The position numbers were made by a program, and so were the translations under genes. DNA of 64,000 nucleotides from Anarhynchus alexandrinus (taxonomy: Eukaryota; Chordata; Aves; Charadriiformes; Charadriidae): assembly GCA_008711295.1 (NCBI GenBank), contig VUYV01000069.1:2034372-2098371 (forward strand). Direction: 5' to 3'. The stretch's first letter is position 1. The number at the start of each line of letters is the position of its first letter. Below are positions 1 through 12,956 of this stretch, one piece after another. The notes beneath the pieces are model-generated. The model saw nothing but the letters and a program-made list of their open reading frames with translations, was not told the origin of the DNA and made no database searches.

Positions 1-395
1 ATGCAGTTTGCCCTCTGGCTGCCCAGGCACACAACTGACTCATATTGAGCCTGCTGTTGACCAGCACCCCCAGATGCCTTTCTGCAGGGCTGCTCTCCAG
101 CCACTCCTCTCCCAATTTATACTTGTGCTTAGCATTATTGCATCCTAGGTGCAGAATCCGGCATTTTGACTTTTTAAATTTCATCCCATTAATCGTTGCC
201 GAATCCTCCAATCTATCTAGATCCCTCTGCAAGGCATCTTGTCCCTCAAGAAAGTCAACAACACCTCTTAGTTTGGTATCATCAGCAAACTTGTTAATGG
301 TGCATTCAACTCCTGCATCCAGATTGTTGATAAATATATTGAACAGAACCGGCCCCAGAACTGAACCCTGAGGAACACCACTGGTGACCAGTCAC
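1..395 (-). mobile_element. CR1 LINE fragment, reverse-transcriptase region
   Basis: Read on the minus strand, this is the middle to C-terminal part of CR1 ORF2 reverse transcriptase. The order is [19 protein letters not shown], the FADD catalytic motif at 278-289, and a MKFKKSKC block. The frame stays open from about 395 to the window start, roughly 130 codons with no stop, so this copy is better preserved than most here. The element is cut by the window edge on its 3' side and truncated on its 5' side at about 395. It is sense relative to IMMP2L. It is a decayed LINE copy, not a host gene. Confidence 0.9.
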
Positions 396-972
396 CAGCC
401 AGATGTAGACCCAAAATAGCATAAAAACATCAAGCATAAGGAGGAAAGAAAGTGAAGAAGGAAGACAAGCCCACCATGTAAGTGTAAGTATATATACTAA
501 CAGTTTTGTACACTTAGTGCTGATGATTAATAATGTGTAAACATGAACAATTAGCATGAAGTGTGCTGTTAATGAATAAGTTTAGTGAAGTTTTGGTTTA
601 AAGTTTAAAATTGGCCTGATGTGTCAGTCTTAAAAATACAGCAATCTCTAATGCTCTGAAAAATACAGACACTCATACCTATATTTGAATCTGGACACAT
701 ATTCAGTTGCAGCAGTAATGTGCATTATGCTAGATGACTAACTAAACTAAACACTCAAGTTCTTAACAGCACAAGTTGCATACAGGCTTACCTCACTGAA
801 GGACTTGATGTTTTTTAAAAAAATCCATATATCACTATAAATATTCAAAACACTTTCAATCTCACAGTCTAAGATATCACACCTTCCTTGCCTTTGTAAT
901 TTTTACACAGTAGGAATTGTAGCAGTCAGATTCGATCAGTGTATAAAATTTCACTGTTTGCCAAAGAAAATA
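396..972. other. Unannotated AT-rich intron
   Basis: Nothing recognised. There are short A and T runs only and no credible open frame. Confidence 0.5.
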
Positions 973-1495
973 ACCATAGAATCATAGAACATTCTCAGTT
1001 GGAAGGGAACCACGAAGATCATTGAGTCCAACTCCTGACTCCAAAAAGGCAACCTCAAAGTTAAACCATATATCTAAGAGCTTTATCCAAACACTTCTTC
1101 AGCACTGAAGGACTTGGAGGCATGACCACTTTCTTTGGGTGAGTGTTCCAGTGCTTGACCACCCTCTTAGTGAAGAACTTTTCCCTAATACCCAATCTGA
1201 ACTTCACCTGATGCAGCATTAAGCCATTCCCTCACATCCTATCACTGAACACCACAGACAGGACATCAGCACCCCCTCTGCTCCCCATCACAAGAAAGTT
1301 GTAGACAGCAATGACGTCACCCTTCAATCTCCTGTTCTCTAAGGTGAACAAACCAAGTATCCTCAGCTGCTTCTCAGAAGTCATGTCCTCTAGTCCTTTC
1401 ACCATCTTTGTTGCCCTCCTTTGGACACATTCTAATATCTTTATAACCTTCTTATATTATCGAGCCCAAAACTACACACAGTACTCGAGGTGATG
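973..1495 (-). mobile_element. CR1 LINE 3' end
   Basis: The plus strand starts with the complement of the CR1 octamer tail (CATAGAATCATAGAAC), then the usual complement of GGAAGGGAACCA...GTTGGACTCAATGATC. It continues through the 3' UTR into the C-terminal ORF2 region (CAAAGGAGGGCAACAAAGATGG on the minus strand) and stops at about 1,495. It is 5'-truncated, as most avian CR1 copies are. Indels and stops make it non-coding. It looks older and of a different subfamily from the copies at 12.4 kb and 33-34 kb. Confidence 0.92.
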
Positions 1496-4400
1496 CATAA
1501 ATTAATGCTGCATAAATTAACATTGGTATGAATTTGCAAATATAAGAAAATGTTAAGCTTTGAAAAACATGACCAAAATTATTCCTAAGGTAGATAATTT
1601 TTACAAGACTGTATCTCCCATTGCCACTTTTTCCAACACATACTATTGAGTATTTTTATTTGTGTTTGGAAGCTTGCTAAACAGAACAGAGAAAATGAGG
1701 TAAGGTATACTCCTTTGAAATGTCGTCTTACTCAAAGGTGTAAGCAAAGACAGACAAAATTATTTATCTGCAAACATATGCAAACTCTGCTGAGTTTGGA
1801 AAAATCTCAAAAAAATCTCAGAAGAGATTCACACACTCCTAGATAAAATGTCTTTTCTATCAGAACTTACTTATTCTGATATTTATAGATGAAATATATG
1901 CAAATTAACAATATTGTAATAAAATTTAAAACACTGTTATAGGATCTTTCTTTTTAAAATTTTTGAAGATAAACAAACATCAAGAAGTTGGAAATTTAAC
2001 ATTTGATATTTTACTAAAATGTTACTACTACATATCTGCAAATAACAGAATTTTTGCAAAGCTTCTTAATATTTATATCAAGAAACATTGCCTCTTCTGT
2101 TTTCATTCTGCTAGAAAACATACTTTTTAATTCTAAACTGAATTTAAATAGGACACATTTTCCAATATATGCAAATCCGGCATTATCACAGTGTGCCTTG
2201 TTAAATAATGTTTCAGCAGATCTTGTAAAACTGCAGCAATGGCAGTATAAACCTCTTCTATACAACTGAGATAAATAAATCTCTGGAGAAGGCAGAATAT
2301 TCTTTTCTATTGCTGTAAATATGGAAGTGTATTAAACTTCTGAACTGAGATTTGGTTTAGGAAAATACTAAGTTCTTACTTTCACTATCAGCTAAGATAA
2401 AGGTTTAGTATGAATCATGTGCACTTTAAACAGTACTGACAAGAACAATGTATTATTAAGCATTGAACTCTGCCACGGCAAATAATATTTATCTGACAAA
2501 ATATAACTAGTGACTGACATTTTCTATATTAATGTCATGTTTCATCATTTTAGAAAATGTATTTTCTTAATTCCTACAGAGTGCCCAAGGTGCATGAAGC
2601 TTTAGCAGACGTGTGAACATACACTCTCTGTTCTGAATATCTCACAGACTGACTCACATTGGAGAACATAACACTCGGGGAGTCAAATGTAAGTGATACA
2701 AAAAAGGGGAAATGAAAAAGTAGTAAATACCTGTAATGTAAAGTCACAATGTAAAGCCAAAAAAATTACTCTTGATAGAGAATTTAGTGGAACAAACTGA
2801 GAACCATAGGCAATATTTGAAAATTAGCCCACAAGCCATTTGAACCTCTAACAGCCCAAACTGAATTCCTAATCTCAAGGTCTGAAAACTGATACTTCCA
2901 TTAGGAAGAATGAGAAATGTTCCTCAAGGGACAGTTAGGTAACTGAGTTTCCTTTCTTCCTGTGGTTCAAGACATGTGACTGATAACTGGCTGTACTTCC
3001 ATTTCAGCAATTCAAAGTACTGGGGGGAGGGGGGGAGGAATAAAATGGCTGGTGGATTCAGAAAGCTGCTTACTGATTAAAAAGTCAACTAATGCAATTC
3101 ATATGATTTAACAAAAAAAACTAAGATCCATCTCTGTTAAGATGATAAGAAATATATGAAGTTCCTCGTAAAGAAATGTATTTTGTTTTGTACCTGGAAA
3201 AATGGCAGGGAGAAAAGAGTGAAGGGGACAGAAAGACAGGGGAAAAAAAGTATAAAGTGGGCTAGGTTTTTTTATAAATGCAGGACTTAAGAGTAGGTCT
3301 TGGGTTCAGAGTTCAACAGACTTCAATAAATGTCCTGATTTTCTTTGGAAGATTCATCAATGAAAAGAAATAGGTGTGCAGCATTGCTGAAAGTTAGACC
3401 TCTTATGAAGTGCTTTCTTATAAATACAAATTTAAATGCACACCTTACCTTATTATATACCATTATTTATAAAATCTTTTTGCACAATATTTTTTTTGAA
3501 ATGCCATTTTTCAGCTTTTGGGTAAGCATTCTCAAGCATTTTTGGTTTAGCAAGATTTCCATCCCTACTACTAAAATAGTACATATACATTTCAGATGCA
3601 CTGATGACCACAGTGCTTGCCTTGGGACAGTCTATTAGCCTCCACTTGAAAGCAAACATTAGGAATTTGACAAATGTGTCAGAAAAACCAAGAGTGAAAT
3701 CATTAAATGTATAGTTATCCATATATTTAATGCAAGATTAATGTGGAGGAAAAGTGCTAATTTGACAGTTGTCAAGTGTCAGCTCCACAAAAAGGGAGAG
3801 AACACGCATTAGCAATGCCAGATCTATATGGAGTTTATACTCTATAGAGCATACAGAAATTGCCACATTCAGTAATGAAAAATAGTTCAATATCTGCAGT
3901 GCTTTACTTCATTGTCTTCTCTGCTGAGATGGCTAAGAGAAAAACATGATACTAGCTTTATATTTTCAGCGATCTTAAAAGTTTTGAACAAAGTTGAGAG
4001 AGCAGGGGTTATTTAAACAAGAAAATGCCCTAAGCATGAAACATCTTGCAATCATATAATCTTTTACATCTTTTATACATGAGGAAAATGTTTTAAAACA
4101 TGATATGTCTCTCACATAGTTTTTGATGGTTTTGTCTGTTTGCTTGTTTTCCCACAGTGAAATCCTTTGCAGGTGTTTTCATGATCCTTTCAACATACCT
4201 TCTATCGTTACGCTCGCTGAAATGTCTTTGTGCTGCTACTAAATATGCAGTCCTGAAGGGCTGCTGCAGCTGCCTACTCACACACTGCACTAGCATTGAA
4301 CTCAGTCGGGATGTTTTTTCGAGTGCTTTGAAACTCCTTGAAATAGAGAAGGTATTATAGAAAAGCAAACTCTTTTCTATTTCATCCATGTAAACAGAAA

Positions 4401-5599
4401 TCTATAGCGTCTTCTGCTGTGAACTAACAAAGGCTGCTGGGTGTGAGAGATGAAATGCCTTTCAGGAGACCCACCACGAGAGTGAAACCTTTCAAATGTA
4501 TCTAGGGTTGCTCAGATGCTCGGCAAAAAAAAAGTGGCCATGAGTATTCATACAGCTTATTTCAAAAAAAGAAGAAAGCTAGGATGAGTAAGACATCAAA
4601 CTAGATGAGATTGCACATGGCCTGAAAAACACTTTTTTACTTAATATCAAACAATTCTGTAATCCTTACCTCAGCCTGTGACTAAGTGTGAAAGAGTGTA
4701 TACTGATAGGCTTGAATTAGGAGTCAAAATATAGCAAAAAGCCATAATCAAACTGCAAAAAATTATAATGGATTTTTTTTTTAAATAACGACAAATAAAC
4801 TTTTGAAAATAAAAAAAATAAAAAAACTCCTTTATTCTAAGAGGCTCTCTGTGAGTTTTATTCAGGTAAGCCTAATATAAGCTGTTACTATTAGCAAATA
4901 TTTTTCCCTTTATATAGGTGCATTAGCAATGCCATGCTAAGTGTGTTTCTGATTAATTACCCAGAACCCTAAGGGACTTTCAGTTTAATGTTTCATGGTT
5001 GATATTGTACCTATAATCAACTAAAACAACTGCAAATGTATTTGCAATTTGCCAGTTGTTTTCATTTTTTAGCTTGTCATTCACAGAGGCTGTGAGTTAT
5101 GACAGTTCAGAAACTACAAGCATTTGTGACATACACAACTGAAGGGATGCTAGGGAATGTATGCCATGTGTGGTATGTAATCCTTTTTCATACTGTAAAA
5201 ACATGTGCAATCAATTGTGAGTTTTAGAATTAGCCCTAAGTACTGGGAGATGTTCCTCACTGGCAAAGCGCTACCTCTGACTATAGTAGTTTGTTCTTAC
5301 TATACAAGCAGGAAGATTACTTCTTCATCTATGTATTTAGCACTTATGTGCCCCGAATCAATCTCAGAATATGACAGGAAACCTTTAAATACCAAGCAAG
5401 AACAAGATTCTTCTGGTGCATGATTGTGTGACAAAGATATGATCTCTTTCTCGGAAGACCATGCCAGCCCTGGGCAGATGGAGCGTGGCAGGGGCTGGAG
5501 GAAGGCATGGCAGGGTGAGCCGTGTGCCATCCCTTGCTGGGGACAGTCTGCGGTGATTTAAGCCTGCAGCACAGCGTCAGCAGGAAAAACCTGCTGGGG
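1496..5599. other. Unannotated intron
   Basis: No repeat or exon recognised. A short G-rich run (3,022-3,037, about 13 G in 16 bases) could form a G-quadruplex. The segment 4,090-4,400 carries a few CpGs and overlapping short open frames on both strands, but no splice structure I trust. Confidence 0.45.
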
Positions 5600-5670
5600 G
5601 ATGAAGTCCTGACCTCACCGAACTCTCTGGCAAAACTCCCAGTTAGTCCCACAGAGATAAGATTTTCCCC
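5600..5670 (+). repeat. Relic of an old palindromic amniote repeat
   Basis: The stretch GAAGTCCTGACCTCACCGAA ... GGCAAAACTCCC ... AGATTTTCCCC follows the order of a repeat common in turtles, crocodiles and birds. Its consensus is almost self-complementary and built around CATTGACTTCAATGGG. Here the central palindrome is badly decayed. I do not assign a database family. It sits in a GC-richer patch (about 5,440-5,620). Confidence 0.4.
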
Positions 5671-7566
5671 AAGTTTTTGCTACTTTAACATACTGTACAA
5701 ACCAGACACAAGATCAACCCATTTGAGCTTACAAAAGGATTTTTGTTTTCCTGACTTAGGTAATAAAGCTATTGTAAACGTCCCAGACCTCAGCGGAGGT
5801 AATGAATTATTTTTAAAAGTGGAAAGTATCTTTATATTGATATAGGGTAGAAAAATGCACTGCCAAAATCTCTAAGAGTTTGCTCAATGTCATTAATACG
5901 CTGTCACTGAAAGTCCACTTAATGCTGGAGCTTAATTTGCACTTTTACTGAAATTTCAAGATGATGATAATACTGTGAAAAGGGGGTATCTTTTGTTCAG
6001 TTCCAAATTTAATGGAAAACAAATCCTGAGTTTTCCTTTGGTTGCAGATAAGACATGAAATCTAAAGCTTCCAGTCATTAATGCTATGTAACACTTATTC
6101 TATGAAAAGTTTAAATTAGTCTCCAGAAAGCTGGCACCATTCCATTTTAAAGACATAATTTAATTTTTTATTTCAAAACCTATATGCAGCATCTCTGTAT
6201 TCTTTTTTTTCATATAAAACTTTAATAGTTTTAGTCCCTTATGAATCTCATTTTAAAATACATGCATTTAAATGCCGATAGGGACTTTCTCTAGAGAGCT
6301 GGGAAGAAAGGCTTTAAAGTGGAATTCTGACAGAACAACAAACTTATTTTTTTTATTCCCAAGATACCTGAATGTTTTCCAGATATTACTGGTATCCGCT
6401 ACTGTCTCTACTGGTAGACAGAACTAGTTCTCCTCAGATTATGTAGTTTTCTTTTCAGAAAAAGCACCTACCTCTTCTGATAAAAAAAAAAGTCTCTGAA
6501 AAATAATCAAAACCATTTTTATCAAATGTATCAATGCTTTGTTTCACCTAATGGTGTTATACTACTGTTAGTTTTGTATCGTTAGTGTTTGTTTCCGCAG
6601 CAAGACACTATCAAGAGGACAAGATCAAAATGATCAATAATGAAACCATCATGTGCTACAGAAGGCAGTATATTATTAAGTTCTGTTGAAAAGCGGAATA
6701 TAATTTGAATTAGACACAGATTTATAATGTTGATGTTTGCTAAGTTTATTTTACTTAGATATTTCTCATTGAGTTGGAAGAATTTGTTCACTGTTTTTTT
6801 TAGAGGGTTAGTGTACTAGTTCTTTAATTGTGCATAATAAAGTCAAGTCAGATTTTCAACAGATCAGTCACCCCCTTTGAATCTTGGATTCTGTTAAAAC
6901 AAGATGTCTGCTCTGATCTCACATATTTTGACAAGAAACGCAAAAACTCAGATTTTCAAAAGTAGAAGAGATAGTATTTTTTTCTTTCTGAGCTTACAAA
7001 CAAGAGTTACTTTATAACTGGACCTACCTGGAGGTAACAGTACTCAAGGAACATTTGCTATTTTTTTTAATAATTACTTTAGAACGTATCACCTGCCTAG
7101 CATGTCTCAACTTTTCTGTCTCTATAGAACTCATCACAGGAAAAGATTCAAATTTCCAATTATTTTCTGATTTTTTTTTTCTTTTTTCAAAGTCTTTGTG
7201 CAAAACCTCATTGAATAAGGTAAGTGGATGTCCTCTTTTCCTGTGTAACCCTGGAAACATGTTAGATTTCTTCAGAGTACTGAGAAGATATCCTCTTAAG
7301 AAACACAGATTTATGCTAGTAGGATAAAAGCTAGCTGTAGAGGTTAAGTTTGGTTTCATAGGATTTGTCTCAGGTTACAATTTCAATGGTCCAGTGTGCT
7401 GTTTGGGCCAGAGCTCCTTTTGATGGATAAAATCCTAATAACTTGAGACAAGGCAACAAGGGTAAAGCTAAGGTTACTGTGCTGTTCTAGTCCAGGTAGT
7501 GTGAGATTCACTAAAAATTTGCAAGTCAGGGAGAATGTGAAGCCTCAGCTGGCAGTCGATAATTTC

Positions 7567-7584
7567 TTTTTTTTTTTTTTTTTT
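7567..7584. repeat. T18 homopolymer tract
   Basis: Eighteen consecutive T on the plus strand, so A on the IMMP2L strand. No LINE tail or target-site duplication is visible next to it. Confidence 0.9.
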
Positions 7585-10395
7585 GCGAAGTATGCAGGTT
7601 TTTCTATATATAAGCAATCTATTGCAATGTGATGAAGAGCTAAGATTTCACACACTTAAAGACAAGAAGTGATAAATTGAAATGACATGGTTCTGTTGCT
7701 AGTTTACTGCTGAAGTAATCCAAATACCTTTTTAGTTTTTGTTACTGTCAAATTAATTTGTATAAAATGTGCCAGAAGAGAACTCTGAAAGCAAAGCAGG
7801 GAAGATAAATATCCTATTGTATTTTTCTTCTTTTTTAGTGCATGACTTACTTCAGGCTGCTGCATTTCCTAAAACTTCAAACTAAAACACAGGTGTGAAA
7901 TAAGGCTTTCCATACAACCCACACTGCATGTAAATGCAAATATAAACGATCAAAACAATATCTTTATTATTTCCTTTCTTAAAGATACAGTTCAAACGTG
8001 AGATGAATACTACAACAGAAATGCAACTTTTGCTTCTGCTATTATATGAACCGTACTTGATGGTATTCTACTTGATGAATTTAGCTTAAAAATAATTTTT
8101 GATTTGACATAAAGAATAATGTTAGAATCTTTATTGAAATTAGTGTCTAGTTTTCTTAGCCACTGCAATCCTTTCCTGTCAACATGAATAAAACCTTCCT
8201 TTGGTACAACCAGGAAAGGAATTATAATTACTTCTGTATTTATGGGTATGTGAGAACATCAGTTTATCAGTTCAGTACCATCCTGGATGACTTCTTTGTC
8301 CTAATTCAAACAGAAGAAAACAGAGAACGACACTGTGATAAAAACAATGAGAATGATCCACAAGAGTGAACATAACCTCAAATCGTTAGTAAAGCTGTCT
8401 GGGACACCAAAGGAACTTTTCCAGGTCCTAGTTTTCCACAAAAAAAAAAAAAACCCACAGCCTTAGAAGTCATAAGGCCCACACAGAGTTAAAGATATTC
8501 CCTACAGGAGGATATACAGAAGCACCCTGATAGGCCATTGGCAGCAGCATCGAAAATCGAAAGAGAAAGGTGGCCGAAAAGCCTACTGATACAGCACAGT
8601 CTGCTTTGGCCTATGAGCAGTGGAGAGTAGACGAAGTTTACTTTTGAACAAATTTTCAAGGGAAGACTGAATATTAGATAAGGAAATAAATGTAATCTTT
8701 ATGCTACAAACTTTTCTGTCTGGTTCCTACAGACCCACTGCATATGTGAATAAATGCTATGCTTTGCTTTGAAGACATTGTTTTTCAAACATTTGAGTCA
8801 GTCCACCCCTAAACTCCTTAAAGACAGTCAGCCTGCTGGCTATCATATGCTAAAAAGAATAACTGCAGCCCAGAGATCCCATCCAAGAGCATTTAAATCA
8901 CCAAGTTTTTGAAGGCTCTATAAGGTTATATCAAGTTCTTCATGATTGTCATAGAAGTGTCATGAATACGTACTAATATTCAGAAATACTTATACGCACA
9001 ATGGAATTATAAAAACGGAGCTTTAAATTGATGCAGTAGGGTAACCGATTTTGGAAATCTTGCTGGAATATTAAATGGATTACAAGGACACAAATTCTAG
9101 CTCTGAGAGCACAGACTTCAAATGTCACAGCCATGAAGACGCTAGGGCCCAGCCTGGGCAAGCGCTGAGTACCATCCCTCCTGAGGCTAACAGCCTTGCA
9201 CTGTGCTCAGCATGACAAGGAAGGTGACTTTGTACCTGGCAGACAAGATGTGCAGTGTTTAAGAACATAAGAAAAGGCTTTACTTTAAAGTTAGGCTTGT
9301 TTCTGATTAGACCGTTCCAGAACTTTATTTCTAACTTACATACTAAAATCAATTTGCTTGGACAAGAAGGTTCTATTGTACAAGCATAACTGGTTTGCAT
9401 TGGTACATATACAACTTAATGGGGCTAATAGCATTGCTGACTTCAATGATACCAGTAATTCTTAGCACTCAGCAGTATAAGGAAAGAATGAACTACAGAT
9501 TTTAAATAAACATATTTACCACTGCTGCTACTTGAAAGGGAGATACTGTGACTTATGAAATATTCACAGGAAAAGAGTAGCTAACAGTAGATGGTATAAA
9601 GAAAGATGCAAGACAGTCCTGAGGGGGATCCAAAGTGAATAAAAGACATTTTTTCCTAACTTGCATCATTCAATGCGAGCATGAAGAATGAATTCCTCTC
9701 TTTTTTTTTTGTCTTGTTGAATCTAAATATATGTCATTTAACAGTTAATTGCTTCGTAATAATACCAAACTCTTGAGCTTAATTCAAAATACAATGGATA
9801 CTTTGAAAATTGATGTGAACAAAAATTCATTCTGATACTACAAACTTTTTAATAGTTATCAGTAAATAGGAAGAGTAGAATTACTCTCCACATGCCTCCA
9901 TTTACTAAGTATAATCAGATCTTATGTTAATTAGGGAATATTTTGAGTTGTGACCTTACACCTTCATTGAAACAAGTAAAATTGTGAGGGCCTCCAAAAT
10001 TGACCGACAATAAGTAACAGCTGAAAATGTATAAGAGCTAGAAGCATATTTAAGTACAGATCTCATGTACATGAAGCAGTTTCTCAAGTCCGGTATTACA
10101 GGACTTATCAGAAAACAACACATATCCGAGTGACAACATCCTTTGAGCTTGACAAAGGGGAGTGTTTCATCTGTTTGCAGTTTGAGGATACAGAGAACAC
10201 AGCGGCTGCAACAATATCAGGAACCTTTGGGGGAGCATGTATACTTTCACTCCAAAGTGCATGTCCATTTTGGTACTGTTCAGTCTGGAAGAGTAATGCA
10301 GGAATTTCTGTTTTATCCTATATGTGGAAACCTACTTTAGCAACATTTTAAAGAACAAGTTTGAATCAGTGGCCCATGGTTGTGACACCATTATA

Positions 10396-10421
10396 AGAAT
10401 CCTAAAAAAAAAAAGGATTCT
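10396..10421. repeat. Perfect 8-bp inverted repeat with A10 loop
   Basis: AGAATCCT at 10,396-10,403 and AGGATTCT at 10,414-10,421 are exact reverse complements separated by ten A. As RNA this is a small hairpin. It has no terminator-like role in this context. Confidence 0.7.
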
Positions 10422-12427
10422 GGAATGCCTCTATCTAATCAATACAATTGTAAAAAACACCCTCTGGTGTGTTCTTTCTTCCTGTCAAAGTCTCTGAAAC
10501 GTAAAGGTAGCTATTACAATAGGCGGAGCCATAACCTGTCAAACAGCAGCCATGGAGAATTTTGTAGCCAGTTACTTCTTCTGATCCCTCTCCTTTTTCA
10601 GCATATTACACCCAGTTTTGGTCATAGGCTTCTCCTGGCTTTCATTAGATATAGTGTGTATATGGCCAAAATTCAGTGTTGGATACCAGTTTCACATCTG
10701 TTACGGAGTAGTCCAAGAGTCTGGTATTTTGGCTTCTAAATTATAGAAGTCCTGGTTTTTAATAAGTTGCAAATTAAACCTGAATTTTATTTTGTATAAT
10801 AGGAAAATATGTGAATATAACCAGACGTAATACAGAAAACATTAAACTGCTAGCAAGTTAGGATTTTTAGACTTTCTGTTATTTCTTTTGTGCATTTTTA
10901 GTGGGAAGAAGCTGAGCTTCTGGCTTTAAAACTTCTGACTGGCTTAACCACAAAAAAACCTGAGTCCCACTAGGGTGATCCAAAAGTAAAATTGGGAAGG
11001 ATTGTAGTGCTTCAGTATCCTCTCTTTGTGAACCAAGTCAAAGCTATATTCTACAAACAATAACTCTGGCAACATTGACTAAAAGTTTAAATAAGTTCTA
11101 ACAATGTGAAATATTGTGTAAATATCACTTCACGTTTATTAATCCAACATCTGTAAAGCAGTGATTGGACTATTTACTATGCTCTTAAGAAACACAATGG
11201 AGTGTCTTTATAAGAAAATACCCGATAACTCACTTTACCATCATAAAACCTGAAAGATTATTTTTTCTCATTTGTTTACTGATGCCGCACAGATGTTCAT
11301 TATTAAAATTGCATGACTTCCACCAGAAGTGGAAGTGTTATTTTGTGGAACAGTTGATTTTTCTTTCTTTCTTCCTCTTTCTTTCTGATTATTGATCCAT
11401 TATTGATCCAAGATCCATGCTTGTAAAGTGCAAATTATTCATCATCTTCAGATTTCTAGCTTCGGTAGGAAAGAAATACCAGACCTAACTGTCACATCAT
11501 GTTAACCACTACCTTAGTTCCCTTCCACCCTTATATCAGCAACTGCTATTTACCAAATATTAGGCTTACAAGTCAACATTTCCTAAAACTTGTAATCTGA
11601 TCTCCCAGTTTCAAGAAGATATATTTCAAAGAAGAAGAGACAGCATTGGTATATGCTCTAATACATACATGTTTTAGAACAGGATTCATTAAAATCATAT
11701 TGGGACAGATGCACTGGGGGGAAAAAGGCAATTTTGCAATTAGAAAATGCGACATTGAGTTACGGATCTTGCAGCTTGCAGGCATTGTTATGTATCAGTG
11801 GTTTTCAAAGGTTTACACAGGACTTGTCCTCATAACCACAGAGACCTGCTGGTCACCTGATGGGAGATTTCTGTTCTGCATCAAATGTAGTTAAACATAT
11901 TTTCAATAATTACATGAGAACAATTATTATAGTTATATAAATAGCACATAAGTATAAGTGGAAGATGAAGCAGTATATATTAAATAACTACACAGGAAGT
12001 ACCACGGATTTATAGCTATTTCATGCTGTTACTAATATCAGTTTTTGTATTACATACAACTTTTTTTGAAAAGAGGTTTACAAGAGAAGAATTAAAACAA
12101 TTGTACTGGTTCCTAGATCTGATATTGAGTTGCAGTAGCTCTTAATTGAAACCAACATAAAATTTCAAACCCTAATAAAAACTAATCTGCAGTGCCCAAA
12201 TCCTCAGAGCAAGTAAATTAAATAACTATACCCAACTTTAATTAAGTGACATCATCTCAAATAACAATCAAGGGAAAAGGAATATATTCTACAATTTCTT
12301 TTGTAAACATATTTACTCTTCTGTTAGTTATTTGTCTCAGTAAATGTAACATTCTGTGGGATTTACCTCTCAAGAATTATTCTTACTTGTCTCTCCTGCA
12401 GCAAAAGGAAGAACAACTAACTCTAAA

Positions 12428-12956
12428 ATTCTGCTCTGGTGAGACCCCACCTGGAATACTCTGTCTAGCTCTGGAGCCCATAACATAGGAAAGACATGGA
12501 CCTGTTGGAGTGGGTCCAGAGGAGGGTCACAAAGATGGTCAGAGGGTTGGAGCACCCCTCCTATGAGGACAGGCTGAGAGAGTTGGGGTTGTTCAGCCTG
12601 GAGAAGAGAAGGTTCCAGGAACACCTTATAACACCTTTCCTGTATCTGAAGGGAGCCTATAAGAAAGCTTGAGAGGGACGCTTTACAAGGGCATGTAGTA
12701 ATAGGAAGAGGGGGAACAGCTTCACACTGGAAAAGGGGAGATTTAGAATAGATATTAGGGAGAAATTTTTCACTATGAGGGTTGTGAGGTCTCCCAGGGA
12801 AGCTGAGGAAGCCTCATCCCTGGAGGTGTTCAAGGCCAGGCTGGATGGGGCTTTGATCAACCTGTTCTAGCAGGAGGTGTCCCTGCCCATGGCAGGGGGG
12901 TTGGAACAAATGATCTTCAAGGTCCTTTCCAACCTAAACCATTCTATGGTTCTATG
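12428..12956 (+). mobile_element. CR1 LINE 3' end
   Basis: It begins at the ORF2 C-terminal sequence CTCTGGTGAGACCCCACCTG. It runs through GGAGAAGAGAAGGTTCCAGG and the CCTGGAGGTGTTCAAGGCC block into a 3' UTR with GGCAGGGGGGTTGGAACAAA. It ends in the octamer tail ATTCTATGGTTCTATG. The same blocks occur in the 33,259-34,781 copy, so the two belong to one subfamily. Several in-frame stops make ORF2 dead. It is antisense to IMMP2L. Confidence 0.94.

Larger units (their letters stand above)
5671..12427. other. Unannotated intron
   Basis: No gene or transposon recognised. It holds a T18 tract (7,567-7,584), an A13 run near 8,440, a pyrimidine-rich patch (11,360-11,385) and a small poly-A-loop hairpin at 10,396-10,421. 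Open frames here are short and show no known domain. Confidence 0.45.

Noticed and set aside
45..371. 108-codon plus-strand open frame
   Set aside because: Antisense of the CR1 ORF2 fragment at 1-395.
1312..1319. Perfect CRE TGACGTCA (also at 17,635-17,642 and 61,734-61,741)
   Set aside because: An 8-bp palindrome is expected about once per 65 kb by chance; the first is within a CR1 copy and none is near a promoter.
4093..4389. 98-codon minus-strand frame with a splice-like CCCACAG at 4,151-4,157 on the other strand
   Set aside because: Strands disagree, there is no partner donor, and the protein matches nothing known; also considered and dismissed as the last IMMP2L exon.
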